DNA of 64,000 bases from Microbispora sp. NBC_01189 (GTDB lineage Bacteria > Actinomycetota > Actinomycetes > Streptosporangiales > Streptosporangiaceae): NCBI RefSeq assembly GCF_036010665.1, contig NZ_CP108581.1, positions 7,187,501 through 7,251,500 on the forward strand, in the 5' to 3' direction. The notes beneath the pieces are model-generated. The model was not told the DNA's origin and did no database searches. It was given only the letters and a program-made list of their open reading frames with translations. Of the stretch, positions 25,257 through 34,744 are shown one piece after another. The stretch's first letter is position 1. Every line of letters begins with the position of its first letter. Made by a program: the position numbers and the translations under genes.

Positions 25257-25922
25257 GTGACTCGGTCCGTGCGCGGAGATGACGGCGGAGCCGTGACGGC
25301 GACCGTCCGGGTGGTCGGCGAGCTGTGCCTGCCCGCCGGGCTGGTCCTGCTGCTGTTCTACGCGTACCTGCTCTGGGGCACCGGCGCGGAGACCGAACGG
25401 GAGCAGCGCGTCCTGCAGCGGCGGCTGGGGGAGGTCTTCCTGCGGCACGAGGGGCACGGCTCCCCGGGCGGGGCCGGGATCGGCGACGCCCTGGCGCTGC
25501 TGCGCATCCCGCGCCTGGGCGCCGGCTACCGGTTCGCCGTCGTCGAGGGCGTCGGCCCCGACGAGCTGCGCAAGGGTCCCGGTCACTACCCCGGCACCGC
25601 CCTGCCCGGTCAGGTGGGCAACTTCGTGCTCTCGGGGCACCGCACCACCTACGCCGCGCCGTTCAACCGGATCGACGAACTGCGGCCCGGCGACGACGTC
25701 GTGGTGGACGCGCCGGACGCCCGCTACACCTACCGGGTGCGGGGCAAGGAGGTCGTGGACCCCGGCGACCTGGACGTCGTCGATCCCGTTCCGGGGCATC
25801 CGGCGCGACGGCCCACGCGGGCGCTGATGACCATGACCACGTGTGATCCCAAGTTCTCCGCGGCACGGCGCCTGATCGTGCGGAGCGAGCTCGTCCGCCG
25901 CGAGGAACGCCGGGATCGGTAG
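25257..25922 (+). CDS. Class E sortase
   Basis: A membrane-anchored transpeptidase that attaches sorting-signal proteins to the wall. An N-terminal transmembrane segment (LCLPAGLVLLLFYAYLLWG) is followed by the beta-barrel domain: LLRIPRLGAGYRFAVVEG, GPGHYPGTALPGQVGNFVLSGHRTTY with the catalytic His (about residue 128), and ALMTMTTCDPKFSAARR with the catalytic Cys (about 196) and Arg (about 204). The TLTTC-like box (TMTTC) marks class E. The start is uncertain: GTG 25257 has GGAAGG 13 nt upstream; GTG 25188, 25269 and 25293 are alternatives that leave the domain intact. A small membrane protein gene follows 11 bp downstream. Confidence 0.9.
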   Translation: MTRSVRGDDGGAVTATVRVVGELCLPAGLVLLLFYAYLLWGTGAETEREQRVLQRRLGEVFLRHEGHGSPGGAGIGDALALLRIPRLGAGYRFAVVEGVGPDELRKGPGHYPGTALPGQVGNFVLSGHRTTYAAPFNRIDELRPGDDVVVDAPDARYTYRVRGKEVVDPGDLDVVDPVPGHPARRPTRALMTMTTCDPKFSAARRLIVRSELVRREERRDR

Positions 25923-25933
25923 GGGGATCTCCC

Positions 25934-26074
25934 ATGTACAGGTTCCTGTGGAGGCGGCTGCCCGGCGGCACCCCGCTCCGGCTGACGATCACCGTGCTGC
26001 TGGCCGGAGCCGCGGTGGCCGCGCTGTGGTACGTCGTGTTCCCCTGGGCGGCCCCGCGCCTGCCGATGGGATAA
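25934..26074 (+). CDS. Small single-span membrane protein downstream of the sortase
   Basis: A 46-codon gene starting MYRFLWRRLPGG, followed by one strong transmembrane segment (LTITVLLAGAAVAALWYVVF) and a Pro-rich end (PWAAPRLPMG). A GGGGGATC sequence 4 nt upstream of the ATG can act as ribosome-binding site. Positive N-terminal residues predict the N-terminus inside. I recall similar short MYxxLWRxLPG proteins beside class E sortases in actinobacteria, which supports reality. Function unknown; perhaps a sortase accessory. Confidence 0.7.
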   Translation: MYRFLWRRLPGGTPLRLTITVLLAGAAVAALWYVVFPWAAPRLPMG

Positions 26075-26114
26075 CCGGCCGAGGGGATGAGGGTCAAGGG
26101 TGATCAGAGAGCGG

Positions 26115-27326
26115 TCAGAGGGCGACGCCGAGCAGCGCGTCGGCGACGTCGCGGACCAGCGCGGGCGAGGAGGCGTCGTCGCCCTCCCCGGCCGCCCAGG
26201 CGTCGATCGCGGCGATCGCGCCGGGCGTGTCGAGGTCGTCCGCGACCCGCTCGCGAACCGCGGCGAGCACGGCGTCGCCCGCGGGCCCCGCCGGACGCGC
26301 CACCGCCGCGCGCCACCGCGCCAGCCGGGCCTCCGCCTCGGGGAGCTGGCCGGCCGTCCACTCCCAATCGGTGCGGTAGTGATGCGCCAGCAGGGCGAGC
26401 CGCACGGCCATGGGGTCGGTCGCCGGCCGCAGCCGGGAGACGAACACGAGGTTGCCCTTGGACTTCGACATCTTCTCGCCGTCGAGGCCGACCATGCCGG
26501 CGTGCACGTACGCCCGGGCGAACGGCCACTCGCCGGTGGCCACATGGCCCTCGCAGGCGCCCATCTCGTGGTGGGGGAAGATCAGGTCGGAGCCGCCGCC
26601 GGCGACGTCGAACCCGGTGCCGAGGTTGCGCAGGGCGATGGCCGTGCACTCGACGTGCCAGCCCGGCCTGCCCCGGCCGAACGGCGAGTCCCAGGAGGGC
26701 TCGCCCGGCCGCTCGGCCCGCCACAGCAGCCAGTCGAGCGGGTGGCGCTTGCCCTCCCTGCCGGGGTCTCCCCCACGCTCCGCGAACAACGCGAGCATCG
26801 TCTCCTCGGAGTATCCCGAGACCGCGCCGAACTTCGGCGCCGCCGTGACGGAGAAGTAGACGTCGCCGTCGATGTCGTAGGTCGCGCCGCGCTCGGTCAG
26901 CCGGCCGATCACCGCGGTGATCTCGTCGATCGTCTCGGTGACTCCCACGTACTCACGGGGCGGCAGGATGCGCAGCGCCTCCATGTCGGAGCGGAACAGC
27001 TCGATCTCCCGCTCGCCGAGTGAGCGCCAGTCGGTGCCGGTCGCCGCCGCCCGCTCCAGCAGCGGGTCGTCCACGTCGGTGGCGTTCTGCGTGTAGTGCA
27101 CGTCGTGGCCCGCGTCCCGCCAGGCCCGGTTCACGAGGTCGAAGGCGAGGTAGGTGTTGGCGTGCCCGAGATGCGTGGCGTCGTACGGCGTGATGCCGCA
27201 GACGTACATCCGGGCCTCTCCCGTGGGGGCCGTCTCCCGCACCTCTCGGGCGGCGGTGTCATACAAACGGAGCGGAAGGCCCGGACCAGGCAGCTTGGGG
27301 ACATTCGGAGCAGACCACGATCGCAT
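26115..27326 (-). CDS. mshC: Mycothiol ligase: L-cysteine:1D-myo-inositol 2-amino-2-deoxy-alpha-D-glucopyranoside ligase
   Basis: Joins cysteine to GlcN-Ins with ATP, the third biosynthetic step of mycothiol in actinobacteria. The 403-residue protein resembles CysRS. It has [20 protein letters not shown] (zinc Cys and the HIGH-like signature), [36 protein letters not shown], and the KMSKS motif in [13 protein letters not shown]. The N-terminus [25 protein letters not shown] is the MshC-specific start, which separates it from cysteinyl-tRNA synthetase. ATG 27326. It shares strand and neighbourhood with the TANGO2/SCO1664/DUF3090/phosphatase/uppP genes, a conserved actinobacterial arrangement. 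Confidence 0.96.
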   Translation of the reverse strand: MRSWSAPNVPKLPGPGLPLRLYDTAAREVRETAPTGEARMYVCGITPYDATHLGHANTYLAFDLVNRAWRDAGHDVHYTQNATDVDDPLLERAAATGTDWRSLGEREIELFRSDMEALRILPPREYVGVTETIDEITAVIGRLTERGATYDIDGDVYFSVTAAPKFGAVSGYSEETMLALFAERGGDPGREGKRHPLDWLLWRAERPGEPSWDSPFGRGRPGWHVECTAIALRNLGTGFDVAGGGSDLIFPHHEMGACEGHVATGEWPFARAYVHAGMVGLDGEKMSKSKGNLVFVSRLRPATDPMAVRLALLAHHYRTDWEWTAGQLPEAEARLARWRAAVARPAGPAGDAVLAAVRERVADDLDTPGAIAAIDAWAAGEGDDASSPALVRDVADALLGVAL

Positions 27327-27336
27327 GGTGTGCAGC

Positions 27337-28164
27337 CTATCCGCGCGCCCGACGGCGCCGGCCGGGCGGTCTGCCCCGGGACGTGTCGATCTCGTGCCAG
27401 GTGGAGGGGTCGTCCGGCTGGGGGCAGAAGTCGTAGCGCAGCCCCTCCGGCGCCAGGGCGACCAGCGTCACCGACAGGCTCGCGAAGATCCGCCCGTCCG
27501 GAAGGCGCCGCCGCACGAGCAGGGCCCGGGGGTCGTCCCAGGCCACCGCACCGCCCGCCGCGCTCCCCGCCGTGCCACCCGCCGTGCCGCCTACTCCGGC
27601 GCCGGAGGCCGGGTCCAGCCACTCCCCCCAGAAACGCTCCGTGGAGCCGCCGGCGGTCCACTCCGGCCGGGCGGCGCGGGCGAACCGGGGCCGGAACCAG
27701 GCGGTTCGCGGGTCGCGATCGGACCGGTCCCAGCCCGTGTTCACGATCATGTGGACGCCCCCGGGCAGCTTCTCCTCGGCGAGCCGTTCGCCGTCCCAGC
27801 TCCACAGCCGTACGCCGTCGAGACCGCCGAGGACGAGGTGGAAGGGGTCGTAGCGGAACAGGTCGACCGGCGGCAGCTCCCCCGCCTCCGCGGCCAGCAG
27901 CGGCAGCTCACCGCGGGACCGCCGTCCGGCCGCGGAGGCCGCCGTGCCCTCCCCGTTGAGCAGGGCGGCCACGCGCCGCTCCGCCGGGCCGGCGGCCAGC
28001 CAGGTGCCGCCCGCCTCCAGGTCACGGCCCCCGATCAGCCCGGGATGGTCGGGCCAGTGCCGGTCGGGTGACATCCACGGCCGCGTGACGAACTCGTCAC
28101 GCACGCCCACCAGGAGCACCGGTGCGCCGGCCTCCGGGTCGACACTCACGATGACCGTACACAC
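27337..28164 (-). CDS. NRDE (TANGO2-like) family protein
   Basis: 275 residues starting [29 protein letters not shown], the N-terminal pattern of the Ntn-hydrolase-like NRDE/TANGO2 family with its conserved Cys2 and asparagine/arginine-aspartate-glutamate region. Later motifs include [15 protein letters not shown] and [11 protein letters not shown], both typical. Function in bacteria is unclear; eukaryotic TANGO2 is linked to heme and lipid handling. GTG 28164 follows GGAGGG. It ends 10 bp before mshC, so the two are very likely co-transcribed. Confidence 0.85.
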   Translation of the reverse strand: MCTVIVSVDPEAGAPVLLVGVRDEFVTRPWMSPDRHWPDHPGLIGGRDLEAGGTWLAAGPAERRVAALLNGEGTAASAAGRRSRGELPLLAAEAGELPPVDLFRYDPFHLVLGGLDGVRLWSWDGERLAEEKLPGGVHMIVNTGWDRSDRDPRTAWFRPRFARAARPEWTAGGSTERFWGEWLDPASGAGVGGTAGGTAGSAAGGAVAWDDPRALLVRRRLPDGRIFASLSVTLVALAPEGLRYDFCPQPDDPSTWHEIDTSRGRPPGRRRRARG

Positions 28165-28243
28165 TGCGTGTTCCCTCCAAGAACGGTAGAGACCCCTGCA
28201 GAGTGCACAATACGTACGTTCTGCGCAAGCTCCGGGCGGACCA

Positions 28244-29047
28244 TCAGATCGGCGGCCACGGCATGGCGGGCCAGTCGTCGGAGGGCTGCGGGTGGACGCC
28301 GGTGGCCAGCAGTCTCTTGACCCGCTCCCAGGTCGCCTCCACCTCGGCCTGGGTGAGCAGCTCGCGCAGCCGCCGCCCGAGACGGCCCCGCTCGATCTCG
28401 CGCTCCAGCCGCTCCAGCACGTTGACCGCCTCGCGCGGCAGCCTGCTGCCCCGCCACTGCCACAGCACGGTGCGCAGCTTGTCGTCCACCGAGAAGCACA
28501 CGCCGTGGTCGACGCCGTACACATGGCCGTCCGGCAGCGGCAGTAAGTGACCGCCCTTGCGGTCGGCGTTGTTCACCACCGCGTCGAAGACGGCCATGCG
28601 GCGCAGGGCGGGGTTGCGGCTGCGCATCAGGGTCATCAGGTCGGCGTCGGGATCGGCGTCGATCCACAGCTGCACCATGCCCGGGCCGAAGGGTCCGTCC
28701 CGGAGGACCGTCGGCGGCACGATCCGCCAGCCGGTGGCGGCCGCCACCTCGTAGGCGGCCACCTCCCGGGCCGCGAGCGTGCCGTCGGGGAAGTCCCACA
28801 GGGGCCGCTCGCCCCGCACCGGCTTGTACACGCACGCCGCCGCGTGCTCACCGGTGGCGACGGAGCAGTAGAGCGTCATGTTCGTGGCCTCGACGAGTCG
28901 CCCGGCCACTTCCAAGGTGCCCTCCCGCAGCAGGCGCATCGCCGCCGCGTCGTCCAGCCCCGCGCCTTCGTATCCCGCGCCTTCAGATCCCGCGCCAGGT
29001 CCCGCTCTGTCCACGCCGCCGATGCTCGCCTCGTCCTCAGCCGTCAT
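28244..29047 (-). CDS. SCO1664 family protein (PI3K/PI4K-like fold)
   Basis: A 267-residue conserved actinobacterial protein. After a variable Gly/Ala-rich N-terminus it reads LLREGTLEVAGRLVEATNMTLYC, ACVYKPVRGERPLWDFPDGTL, then AVFDAVVNNADRKGGHLL and VYGVDHGVCFSVDDKLRTVLWQW. The Asn-Asn-Ala-Asp-Arg and Asp-His-Gly motifs resemble catalytic and metal loops of phosphoinositide-kinase-like folds, hence the family description. Activity has not been established as far as I know. ATG 29047 follows GAGGATC. It forms a conserved set with DUF3090 and a histidine phosphatase upstream. Confidence 0.88.
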   Translation of the reverse strand: MTAEDEASIGGVDRAGPGAGSEGAGYEGAGLDDAAAMRLLREGTLEVAGRLVEATNMTLYCSVATGEHAAACVYKPVRGERPLWDFPDGTLAAREVAAYEVAAATGWRIVPPTVLRDGPFGPGMVQLWIDADPDADLMTLMRSRNPALRRMAVFDAVVNNADRKGGHLLPLPDGHVYGVDHGVCFSVDDKLRTVLWQWRGSRLPREAVNVLERLEREIERGRLGRRLRELLTQAEVEATWERVKRLLATGVHPQPSDDWPAMPWPPI

Positions 29048-29100
29048 CCGGATCCTCGCCCGCCGCGCGTGCGGCCCCGCCTCTCACAAGGACCTGCCTC

Positions 29101-29676
29101 TCACGCGGACAGCCCTCCGGGATGGTGGCCGTTGAGCCGTACGCAGATGTGGCCCTCCGGGTCGAGGGGCCGGCCGCACAACGGGCACGGAGGGCGGCCC
29201 GCGGCCACCACCTCCAGGGCCCTGCGGCTGAACGCGCGGGCGGCGGCGGCGCTGATCCGCACCCTGAGGACGGCGGGCTCGGGCCGGTCGTCGGCCGGCG
29301 GCTCGTCCTCCTCGTCACCCTCGTCGCCCTCGCCCGCCTCCTGCGCCTCGATGACCACCTGGGAGGTCTCCGGGTCCCAGGCGAGTGCCATGGTCCCCAC
29401 CCGGAAATCCTCGTCGAGCGGCAGCTCCAGCGGCCCCTCGTCGGTCAGATCGGCGGGGGCGACGGCCGGGACCGGCGCACGCCCGCCGCTGCGCCGCAGC
29501 ACCTCGTCGAGCAGCTCGTCGAGACGGTCGGCCAGCACGGCGACCTGGAACTTCTCGAGCGCCACGGTGGTGACCCTGCCGTGGCCGCGCGCCTGCAGGA
29601 AGAAGGCTCGTGCGCCCGGTTGCCCAACGGCACCGGCCACGAACCTGTCAGGCGGATCGTAATCGAAGACCGGCAT
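29101..29676 (-). CDS. DUF3090 family protein
   Basis: 191 residues: FDYDPPDRFVAGAVGQPGARAFFLQA, then VALEKFQVAVLADRLDELLDEVLRR, an acidic spacer, MALAWDPETSQVVIEAQE, and a C-terminal CPLCGRPLDPEGHICVRLNGH that looks like a small zinc site (C-x2-C...H-x-C...H). This is the standard form of DUF3090, always found beside SCO1664-type and histidine phosphatase genes in actinobacteria. Function unknown. Start ATG 29676, 9 bp after the phosphatase stop. Confidence 0.9.
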   Translation of the reverse strand: MPVFDYDPPDRFVAGAVGQPGARAFFLQARGHGRVTTVALEKFQVAVLADRLDELLDEVLRRSGGRAPVPAVAPADLTDEGPLELPLDEDFRVGTMALAWDPETSQVVIEAQEAGEGDEGDEEDEPPADDRPEPAVLRVRISAAAARAFSRRALEVVAAGRPPCPLCGRPLDPEGHICVRLNGHHPGGLSA

Positions 29677-29685
29677 AGCCCGACC

Positions 29686-30387
29686 TTATGTGTTCCCTGC
29701 TCCGCCGCCGACGGCGGCGTCGCTTCCGGTGATGGTTTCTCCCCCGTCGTCCCGCGATGGAACCTCGGGTGGGGGCACCAGGTTGGCCACTCCCCCGCCC
29801 ACGTCGTTGGCCCTCAGCAGGAAGGGGCGTAGCGGCGTGTAGCGGATCACGGTGACGGAGGCGGGGTCGGCCGTGACGCGCTGGAACTGGTCCAGGTGCA
29901 GCCCCAGCGCGTCGGCCACGATCGCCTTGATGACGTCCCCGTGACTGCAGACGAGATAGGTGGCCTTCTCGCCGAGCCGCTCGTTCCAGTCCCGCACGGC
30001 CCGCACGGCCCGGCTCTGCACCTCCGCCATGGCCTCGCCGCCGGGGAAGACCGCCGCGCTGGGATGGGCCTGCACGACCCGCCACAGCGGCTCCTCGGCG
30101 AGCTCCTTCAGCGGCCTGCCGGTCCAGTCGCCGTAGCCGCACTCGCCGAACCTGTCGTCGGTCCGCACGGTGACCGGGCGGCCCTGGGCGATGGCGGCGG
30201 CGGTCTCCCGGCACCGGTCCAGCGGGCTCGACACGATCGCGTCCAGCTCCAGCGGCGCGAGCCGCTCGGCCACCGCGCGCGCCTGCTCCCGGCCGCGCTC
30301 GTCCAGGTGGACGCCGGGCGTCCAGCCCGCCAGCACCGGGCCGGTCAGGTCGGTCAGGCCGTGCCGTACGAGAAGGACGGTCGTCAT
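29686..30387 (-). CDS. Histidine phosphatase family protein (MSMEG_4193 type)
   Basis: 233 residues of the histidine phosphatase (phosphoglycerate mutase-like) superfamily. The phosphate pocket is [12 protein letters not shown] (catalytic His after Arg), with [37 protein letters not shown] and the second His in [19 protein letters not shown]. It belongs to the group found with DUF3090/SCO1664. The substrate is unknown. ATG 30387 overlaps the uppP stop by four bases. The C-terminal ~40 residues are poorly conserved and Gly-rich. Confidence 0.9.
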   Translation of the reverse strand: MTTVLLVRHGLTDLTGPVLAGWTPGVHLDERGREQARAVAERLAPLELDAIVSSPLDRCRETAAAIAQGRPVTVRTDDRFGECGYGDWTGRPLKELAEEPLWRVVQAHPSAAVFPGGEAMAEVQSRAVRAVRDWNERLGEKATYLVCSHGDVIKAIVADALGLHLDQFQRVTADPASVTVIRYTPLRPFLLRANDVGGGVANLVPPPEVPSRDDGGETITGSDAAVGGGAGNT

Positions 30388-31202
30388 GACTGGAGCACCC
30401 CGAGGTAGAGGAGGGTGAGGAGGAACGTTCCGGCGAAGACGCGGTAGACGACGAAGACGATCGTGGAGTGCCGCGCCACGTAACGCAGCAGCCAGGCGAT
30501 CGAGGCGTAACCGACCACGAAAGAGACGACGGTCGCGATCAGGGTCGGCACGAGCGGCGGGCCGCCGCCGTCGCCGACGTCGCGCAGCTCGAACAGGCCC
30601 GACAGCACCACGGCCGGGATGGACAGCAGGAAGGAGTAGCGGGCTGCCGCCTCGCGCGTGTAGCCGAGGAACATCGCGCCGGTCATCGTGGAGCCCGAGC
30701 GGGAGGCGCCCGGGATCAGCGGCGCCATCTGCCACAGCCCCACGATCAGGCCGTCCCGCATGGTGAGGTCGGCGACCTCCTTCTTCTTCCTGCCGAACTG
30801 CTCGGCCGCGAGCAAGAGCAGGCCGAACGCGATCAGCATGGTGGCGTTGAGCCACAGGTTGCGGGCCGGGCCCTCGATCGCGTCCTTGAACAGCAGGCCG
30901 GCCACGCCGATCGGGATCGTGCCGAGCCCGATGTACCACCCCATGCGGGCGTCGAGGTCGCCCCGGAGTTCCGGCGTCCACAGGCTGCGCAGCCAGGTCC
31001 AGGAGATCCGGACGATGTCGCGCCAGAAGTAGAGCAGCACGGCCAGCATGGTGCCGAGCTGGATCACCGCGGTGAAGGCGGCGCCGGGGTCGCCCCAGCC
31101 GGCCAGCTTGGGCACGATCAGCAGGTGGGCGGAGCTAGAGATGGGCAGGAACTCGGTGAGACCCTGCACGACTCCCAGCACGATGGCCTGTAGTACGTCC
31201 AT
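30384..31202 (-). CDS. uppP: Undecaprenyl-diphosphate phosphatase
   Basis: The 272-residue integral membrane enzyme (UppP/BacA) dephosphorylates C55-PP so the lipid carrier can be reused in wall synthesis. Signature regions are present: [20 protein letters not shown] (motif 1) and [19 protein letters not shown] (motif 2, with the Arg-Ser pair). About seven hydrophobic segments follow the known topology. It is the first gene of the leftward conserved set and overlaps the histidine phosphatase by four bases. ATG 31202. Confidence 0.96.
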   Translation of the reverse strand: MDVLQAIVLGVVQGLTEFLPISSSAHLLIVPKLAGWGDPGAAFTAVIQLGTMLAVLLYFWRDIVRISWTWLRSLWTPELRGDLDARMGWYIGLGTIPIGVAGLLFKDAIEGPARNLWLNATMLIAFGLLLLAAEQFGRKKKEVADLTMRDGLIVGLWQMAPLIPGASRSGSTMTGAMFLGYTREAAARYSFLLSIPAVVLSGLFELRDVGDGGGPPLVPTLIATVVSFVVGYASIAWLLRYVARHSTIVFVVYRVFAGTFLLTLLYLGVLQS

Positions 31203-31237
31203 GGTCCGGACAGCCTATCGGCTAGTCTGTCCGCACA

Positions 31238-32185
31238 ATGGACCAGCGACTTGTCGGGCGCAGCGGGCTCTCAGTGTCCCGGATAGGGCTCGGCACGATG
31301 ACCTGGGCCCGCGACACCTCCGCCGAGGAGGCGACCGCCCAGCTCACCGCGTTCGCCGAGGCCGGTGGCACGCTGATCGACACCGCGGACGTGTACGGCG
31401 GGGGCGACGCGGAGCGCCTGATCGGCCGGCTCATCCGCGACGTGGTGCCGCGCTCGGAGCTGGTGATCGCGACCAAGGCGGTCCTCATGCCCGGCGGCGA
31501 GCGGGACGCCTCCCGCCGTCACCTCATCCGCGCCCTCGACGCGTCCCTGGCCCGGCTCGGGCTGGAGGAGGTCGACCTCTGGCAGCTCCACGCGTTCGAC
31601 GACCGGGTGCCGCTCGACGAGACGCTCGCGGCCGTCGACTTCGCCGTCTCCACCGGCCGCACGGCCTACGCCGGGGTGTGCGACTACACGGGCTGGCAGC
31701 TCGCCGCCGCCGCGACCTGGCAGCGGTGCGGCGAGACGCGCGCCCCCCTCGTCGCGGCGCAGGCGGAGTACTCCCTGCTCGCCAGGGAGCCCGAGGAGGA
31801 GCTGATCCCCGCCGCGGCGCACGCGGGCGCCGGGCTGCTCGCCTGGTCGCCGCTGGGACGCGGCGTGCTCACCGGGAAGTACCGCACCGGGATCCCCGCC
31901 GACTCGCGCGCCGCCACCCCGCACTTCGCCGAGTTCGTACGGCCCTATCTCGACGAGCGGTGCCGCCGGATCGTGGAGTCGGTGACCACGGCGGCCGAGG
32001 GGCTCGGCGTGTCGCCGCTCGCCGTGGCGCTCGCCTGGGTGCGCGACCGCCCGGGCGTGTCGTCGGCCGTCGTCGGCGCCCGCACCCACGCACAGCTCCT
32101 CGGCGTGTTGCAGGCCGAGGAGCTGACCCTGCCGTGGGAGATCAGGGAGGCTCTGGACGACGTGTCGGACGTCTCCGGCCCCTGA
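31238..32185 (+). CDS. Aldo/keto reductase
   Basis: A 315-residue NADPH-dependent TIM-barrel reductase. It shows GLGTMTWARDTSAEEATAQL, the catalytic Asp/Tyr segment LIDTADVYGGGDAERLIG, the Lys in VIATKAVLMPGG, and LGLEEVDLWQLHAFDDRVP (catalytic His). The C-terminal segment VSSAVVGARTHAQLLGVL binds the NADP phosphate. The substrate is unknown. A TAGTCT box at 31223-31228 lies 9 nt before the ATG, so the message may be nearly leaderless. It diverges from uppP; the 35-bp gap is all that separates them. Confidence 0.92.
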   Translation: MDQRLVGRSGLSVSRIGLGTMTWARDTSAEEATAQLTAFAEAGGTLIDTADVYGGGDAERLIGRLIRDVVPRSELVIATKAVLMPGGERDASRRHLIRALDASLARLGLEEVDLWQLHAFDDRVPLDETLAAVDFAVSTGRTAYAGVCDYTGWQLAAAATWQRCGETRAPLVAAQAEYSLLAREPEEELIPAAAHAGAGLLAWSPLGRGVLTGKYRTGIPADSRAATPHFAEFVRPYLDERCRRIVESVTTAAEGLGVSPLAVALAWVRDRPGVSSAVVGARTHAQLLGVLQAEELTLPWEIREALDDVSDVSGP

Positions 32186-32326
32186 CCTGCCGCGGGCCGA
32201 ACGAGAATCGCCTTCACGTATCACACATCGATACCGAACTGCAACTTTCTACTGCATAACCCCGCGCTCTGGCGAAGAGTGGCGGGTATGTCGGGAGACG
32301 GACCAGACGACCGCGGAAGGGGACAC

Positions 32327-33364
32327 ATGGGCACCGCACGCAAGGCCTCCGCCATCTCCGCCGGGGCTCTCGCGATCGCCCTCGGCGGCGGGCTCCCCCT
32401 CGCCGCGTCCCCGGCATGGGCCGACTGCACCACCGGCGGCGGGCTCGTCTCGGGCCTCACCGGCGGCGTCTGCCACCTGGTGGACGGCGTGAGCCGCGTG
32501 GCGGACGGCGTCACCGACGTCGCGGACAAGGCCACCGGAGGGGCGGCGAAGCCGGTCACCAAGGCCGTGGACGACACCGTTCAGACGGTCACCGGCGCCG
32601 CCGGCACGGCCGTGAACGACGTCGGCAAGACGGTGGACGACACCGTGAAGAACACGGTGAAGGACACCGTGAAGGCGACCACCGGCGCGGCGGGTGGTGC
32701 GGCCGGGGCGGCGTCTGACGCGGTGGGCTCGGCGGGCTCGGCGGGCGGCGGTGTCGTCGGCGACGTGACCGGAGGCCGCTCGGGAGGCTCCTCGCCCGGG
32801 GGCGTCCCCGCTCCCGTGCAGGATCTCACCGACGGGCTGAACCAGACGATCCAGGACACCTGCCTGCCCCTGGTGGCCGGCGAGCGCTGCGCGGACGGCG
32901 GCGAGACGGGCGCCGGGGACGAGAACGGCCGGAACCGCTCCCCTGCCGGAACCGCCGGCCGCCCGGCGCGGCCGAAGGCCTCGCACGCCCCCGAGGTCGC
33001 CCTCCCGACGGAGCCGTACCGGCCGGGACCGGCCGTCGAGCGCGGCCGGACGCCGATCGCGCCCTCCCGAACCGTCGTGGACCCGGACGCGGACGGCCTG
33101 ATCCCTCTCCTGTGGCCCGGGCAGAAGATGCCCGAGATGCCGTGGCTGCCCGGCAGGGTCACCGGCGCGCCCCTGCGGGACCAGCGGCCGTACGACGCCG
33201 TGGGGACGGCCCTCACGGCGGCGCTGCTGCTGTCGGCGGTGCTCGCCACCCGGGTCGTCTCGGCGCGGCGGGCCCGCGCCGGGCAGCAGGAAACGCAGGA
33301 GTCGATCCCGTTCGAGGGCGGCCTGCGGCTGCCCGAACGGTCGGGCCGCCACCGGCTCGCCTGA
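32327..33364 (+). CDS. Exported protein with amphipathic repeats and C-terminal membrane segment
   Basis: 345 residues with no family I can name. Signal peptide: RKASAISAGALAIALGGGLPLAASPAWA. The mature N-terminus has a Cys pair (DCTTGGGLVSGLTGGVCHLV), then a run of 11-residue-like amphipathic repeats (VDDTVQTVTGAAG, VDDTVKNTVKDTVKATTG). Next is a Gly/Ser linker, then a disordered Pro/Arg-rich part and a transmembrane segment near the end (VGTALTAALLLSAVLATRVV) with a basic cytosolic tail. The architecture suggests a wall-spanning, membrane-anchored surface protein. ATG 32327 follows GGAAGGGG; a GTG-like earlier start would disrupt the signal peptide. Confidence 0.75.
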   Translation: MGTARKASAISAGALAIALGGGLPLAASPAWADCTTGGGLVSGLTGGVCHLVDGVSRVADGVTDVADKATGGAAKPVTKAVDDTVQTVTGAAGTAVNDVGKTVDDTVKNTVKDTVKATTGAAGGAAGAASDAVGSAGSAGGGVVGDVTGGRSGGSSPGGVPAPVQDLTDGLNQTIQDTCLPLVAGERCADGGETGAGDENGRNRSPAGTAGRPARPKASHAPEVALPTEPYRPGPAVERGRTPIAPSRTVVDPDADGLIPLLWPGQKMPEMPWLPGRVTGAPLRDQRPYDAVGTALTAALLLSAVLATRVVSARRARAGQQETQESIPFEGGLRLPERSGRHRLA

Positions 33365-33368
33365 CCGG

Positions 33369-34592
33369 TCAGGAGTACCAGGTGGGCTCGGGGATCTCGT
33401 CCCGCAGCCGGTAGACGCCCACCTCGCGGCGCTTGTACGCCACCGGGTCGTGCAGGGTGTGGGTGCGCACGTTGCGCCAGAACCGGTCGAGGCCGTACCG
33501 GGACGCGGTCGAGCGGGCGCCGGTGGCCTCGAAGACGCCGTTCGTGATCTCCAGCGCCACCTCGGTCGCCCGCGCCTTCACCGCGGCCACCCGCACCTCG
33601 TGCTCGCCGCGCAGGCGCGGGGTGACCTCGTCGGGGTTGCGGTGGAACCACAGGCCCTCGCGGGCGACCTCGTCGGCCAGCGCCTCGGCCGCCCACAGCT
33701 TCGCGGTGAGATCGCCGTACAGGTCGATGACGTACGGCTCGTCCACCGCGCGCTCCCAGCCGCCGTGCAGCCACGGGCGGGTGTGCTCCCTCGTGTACGC
33801 CAGCGCCGTCTCCAGCGCACCCCGGGCGATGCCCAGGTAGAAGTTCACGAACACGAGCTGGATGGCCGGCACGTTGAGGGTGGCGTAGACGCGCGGCCGG
33901 AACTCCTTGTCCACATAGCCGAGGGCGTCGCTCCACGGCGCACGCACCCCCGAGACGGTGACGCCCCCGCTCTCGGTCAGCCGCTGGCCGATGTTGTCCC
34001 AGTCGTCGTGGAAGGTGAGCCCCTCGGCGCCCGAGGGGACGATGGCGAACACGTGCCTGTCCGTGCCCTCCAGCACGCCCTCAAGAACGGTGACGTCGGA
34101 GACCCTGCTGCCCGTCGAGAAGCTCTTGCGCCCGTGGAAGGTCAGGTGGTCGCCCTCGTCGCGCACGACGATGTCCTCGTCGCGCGGGTTGACCGCCCCG
34201 CCGAAGAACCACCGGCCCCTCGCCGCCTCCGCCTCGACGCGCTCCCACTGCTCGCGCGTCCCCACCAGCCGCGCCGCCCAGTTCCAGAGATAGTGGTAGC
34301 CGAGCAGCTGGCCGATGGACCCGTCGGCCGCCGCGACCTCGCGGACGACGCGGTAGGCGGTGGGCCAGTCCTGTCCCGCCCCGCCGTGCCCGGCCGGGCC
34401 GAGCAGCGTTACCAGCCCGGACTCCTTCAGCAGCGCGATCTCGGCGTACGGCGTCTTCGCGGCCCTGTCGCGCTCGGCGGCGTCGACGGCGAGGACCGCC
34501 GCCACCTCCCGGGCCCGCTCGATCCACTCGCCCGGGGTACGCGGGGCCGGGCCCTCGGTCCAGTCCGTCCGGCTGACGTCAGCGATGGTCAC
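33369..34592 (-). CDS. Acyl-CoA dehydrogenase-fold flavin monooxygenase, DszC/SfnB-like
   Basis: 407 residues with the acyl-CoA dehydrogenase fold used by FMNH2-dependent sulfur-acquisition oxygenases such as dibenzothiophene monooxygenase DszC. Visible segments are LLKESGLVTLLGPAGHGGAGQDWP, IGQLLGYHYLWNW, GRKSFSTGSRVSD, DNIGQRLTESGGVTVSGV and RFWRNVRTHTLHDPVAYKRREVG. The last of these is the characteristic end of DszC/SfnB proteins. It faces the LysR-led sulfur genes divergently and probably shares their operator. It would use reduced flavin from SsuE. The exact substrate, an aromatic or alkyl sulfur compound, is inferred from family and context. Confidence 0.88.
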   Translation of the reverse strand: MTIADVSRTDWTEGPAPRTPGEWIERAREVAAVLAVDAAERDRAAKTPYAEIALLKESGLVTLLGPAGHGGAGQDWPTAYRVVREVAAADGSIGQLLGYHYLWNWAARLVGTREQWERVEAEAARGRWFFGGAVNPRDEDIVVRDEGDHLTFHGRKSFSTGSRVSDVTVLEGVLEGTDRHVFAIVPSGAEGLTFHDDWDNIGQRLTESGGVTVSGVRAPWSDALGYVDKEFRPRVYATLNVPAIQLVFVNFYLGIARGALETALAYTREHTRPWLHGGWERAVDEPYVIDLYGDLTAKLWAAEALADEVAREGLWFHRNPDEVTPRLRGEHEVRVAAVKARATEVALEITNGVFEATGARSTASRYGLDRFWRNVRTHTLHDPVAYKRREVGVYRLRDEIPEPTWYS

Positions 34593-34652
34593 TGTGTCGT
34601 CTCCTCTCGGGTACGGCGGGTAGCGCCGCTGCCACTCCAGAGGTTAGTCAAC

Positions 34653-34677
34653 TTTCTCTACTTGTTAAGTAGGGAAA
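34653..34677. promoter_or_regulatory. Inverted repeat in the divergent sulfur-gene promoter region
   Basis: Arms TTTCTCTACTT and AAGTAGGGAAA (one mismatch in 11 bp) surround a 3-bp centre, with the core CTACTT-GTT-AAGTAG perfect. It lies about midway between the DszC-like start (34592) and the LysR start (34745), where a divergent operator is expected. AGTAGG(G)AAAT recurs upstream of sfnG at 35776-35785. Confidence 0.6.
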
Positions 34678-34744
34678 TTGCCGAACGGCCGATAGGGTCG
34701 CCCTTGAACATCACCGGCTGGAACCTCCGACGAGGTGGACGAGC

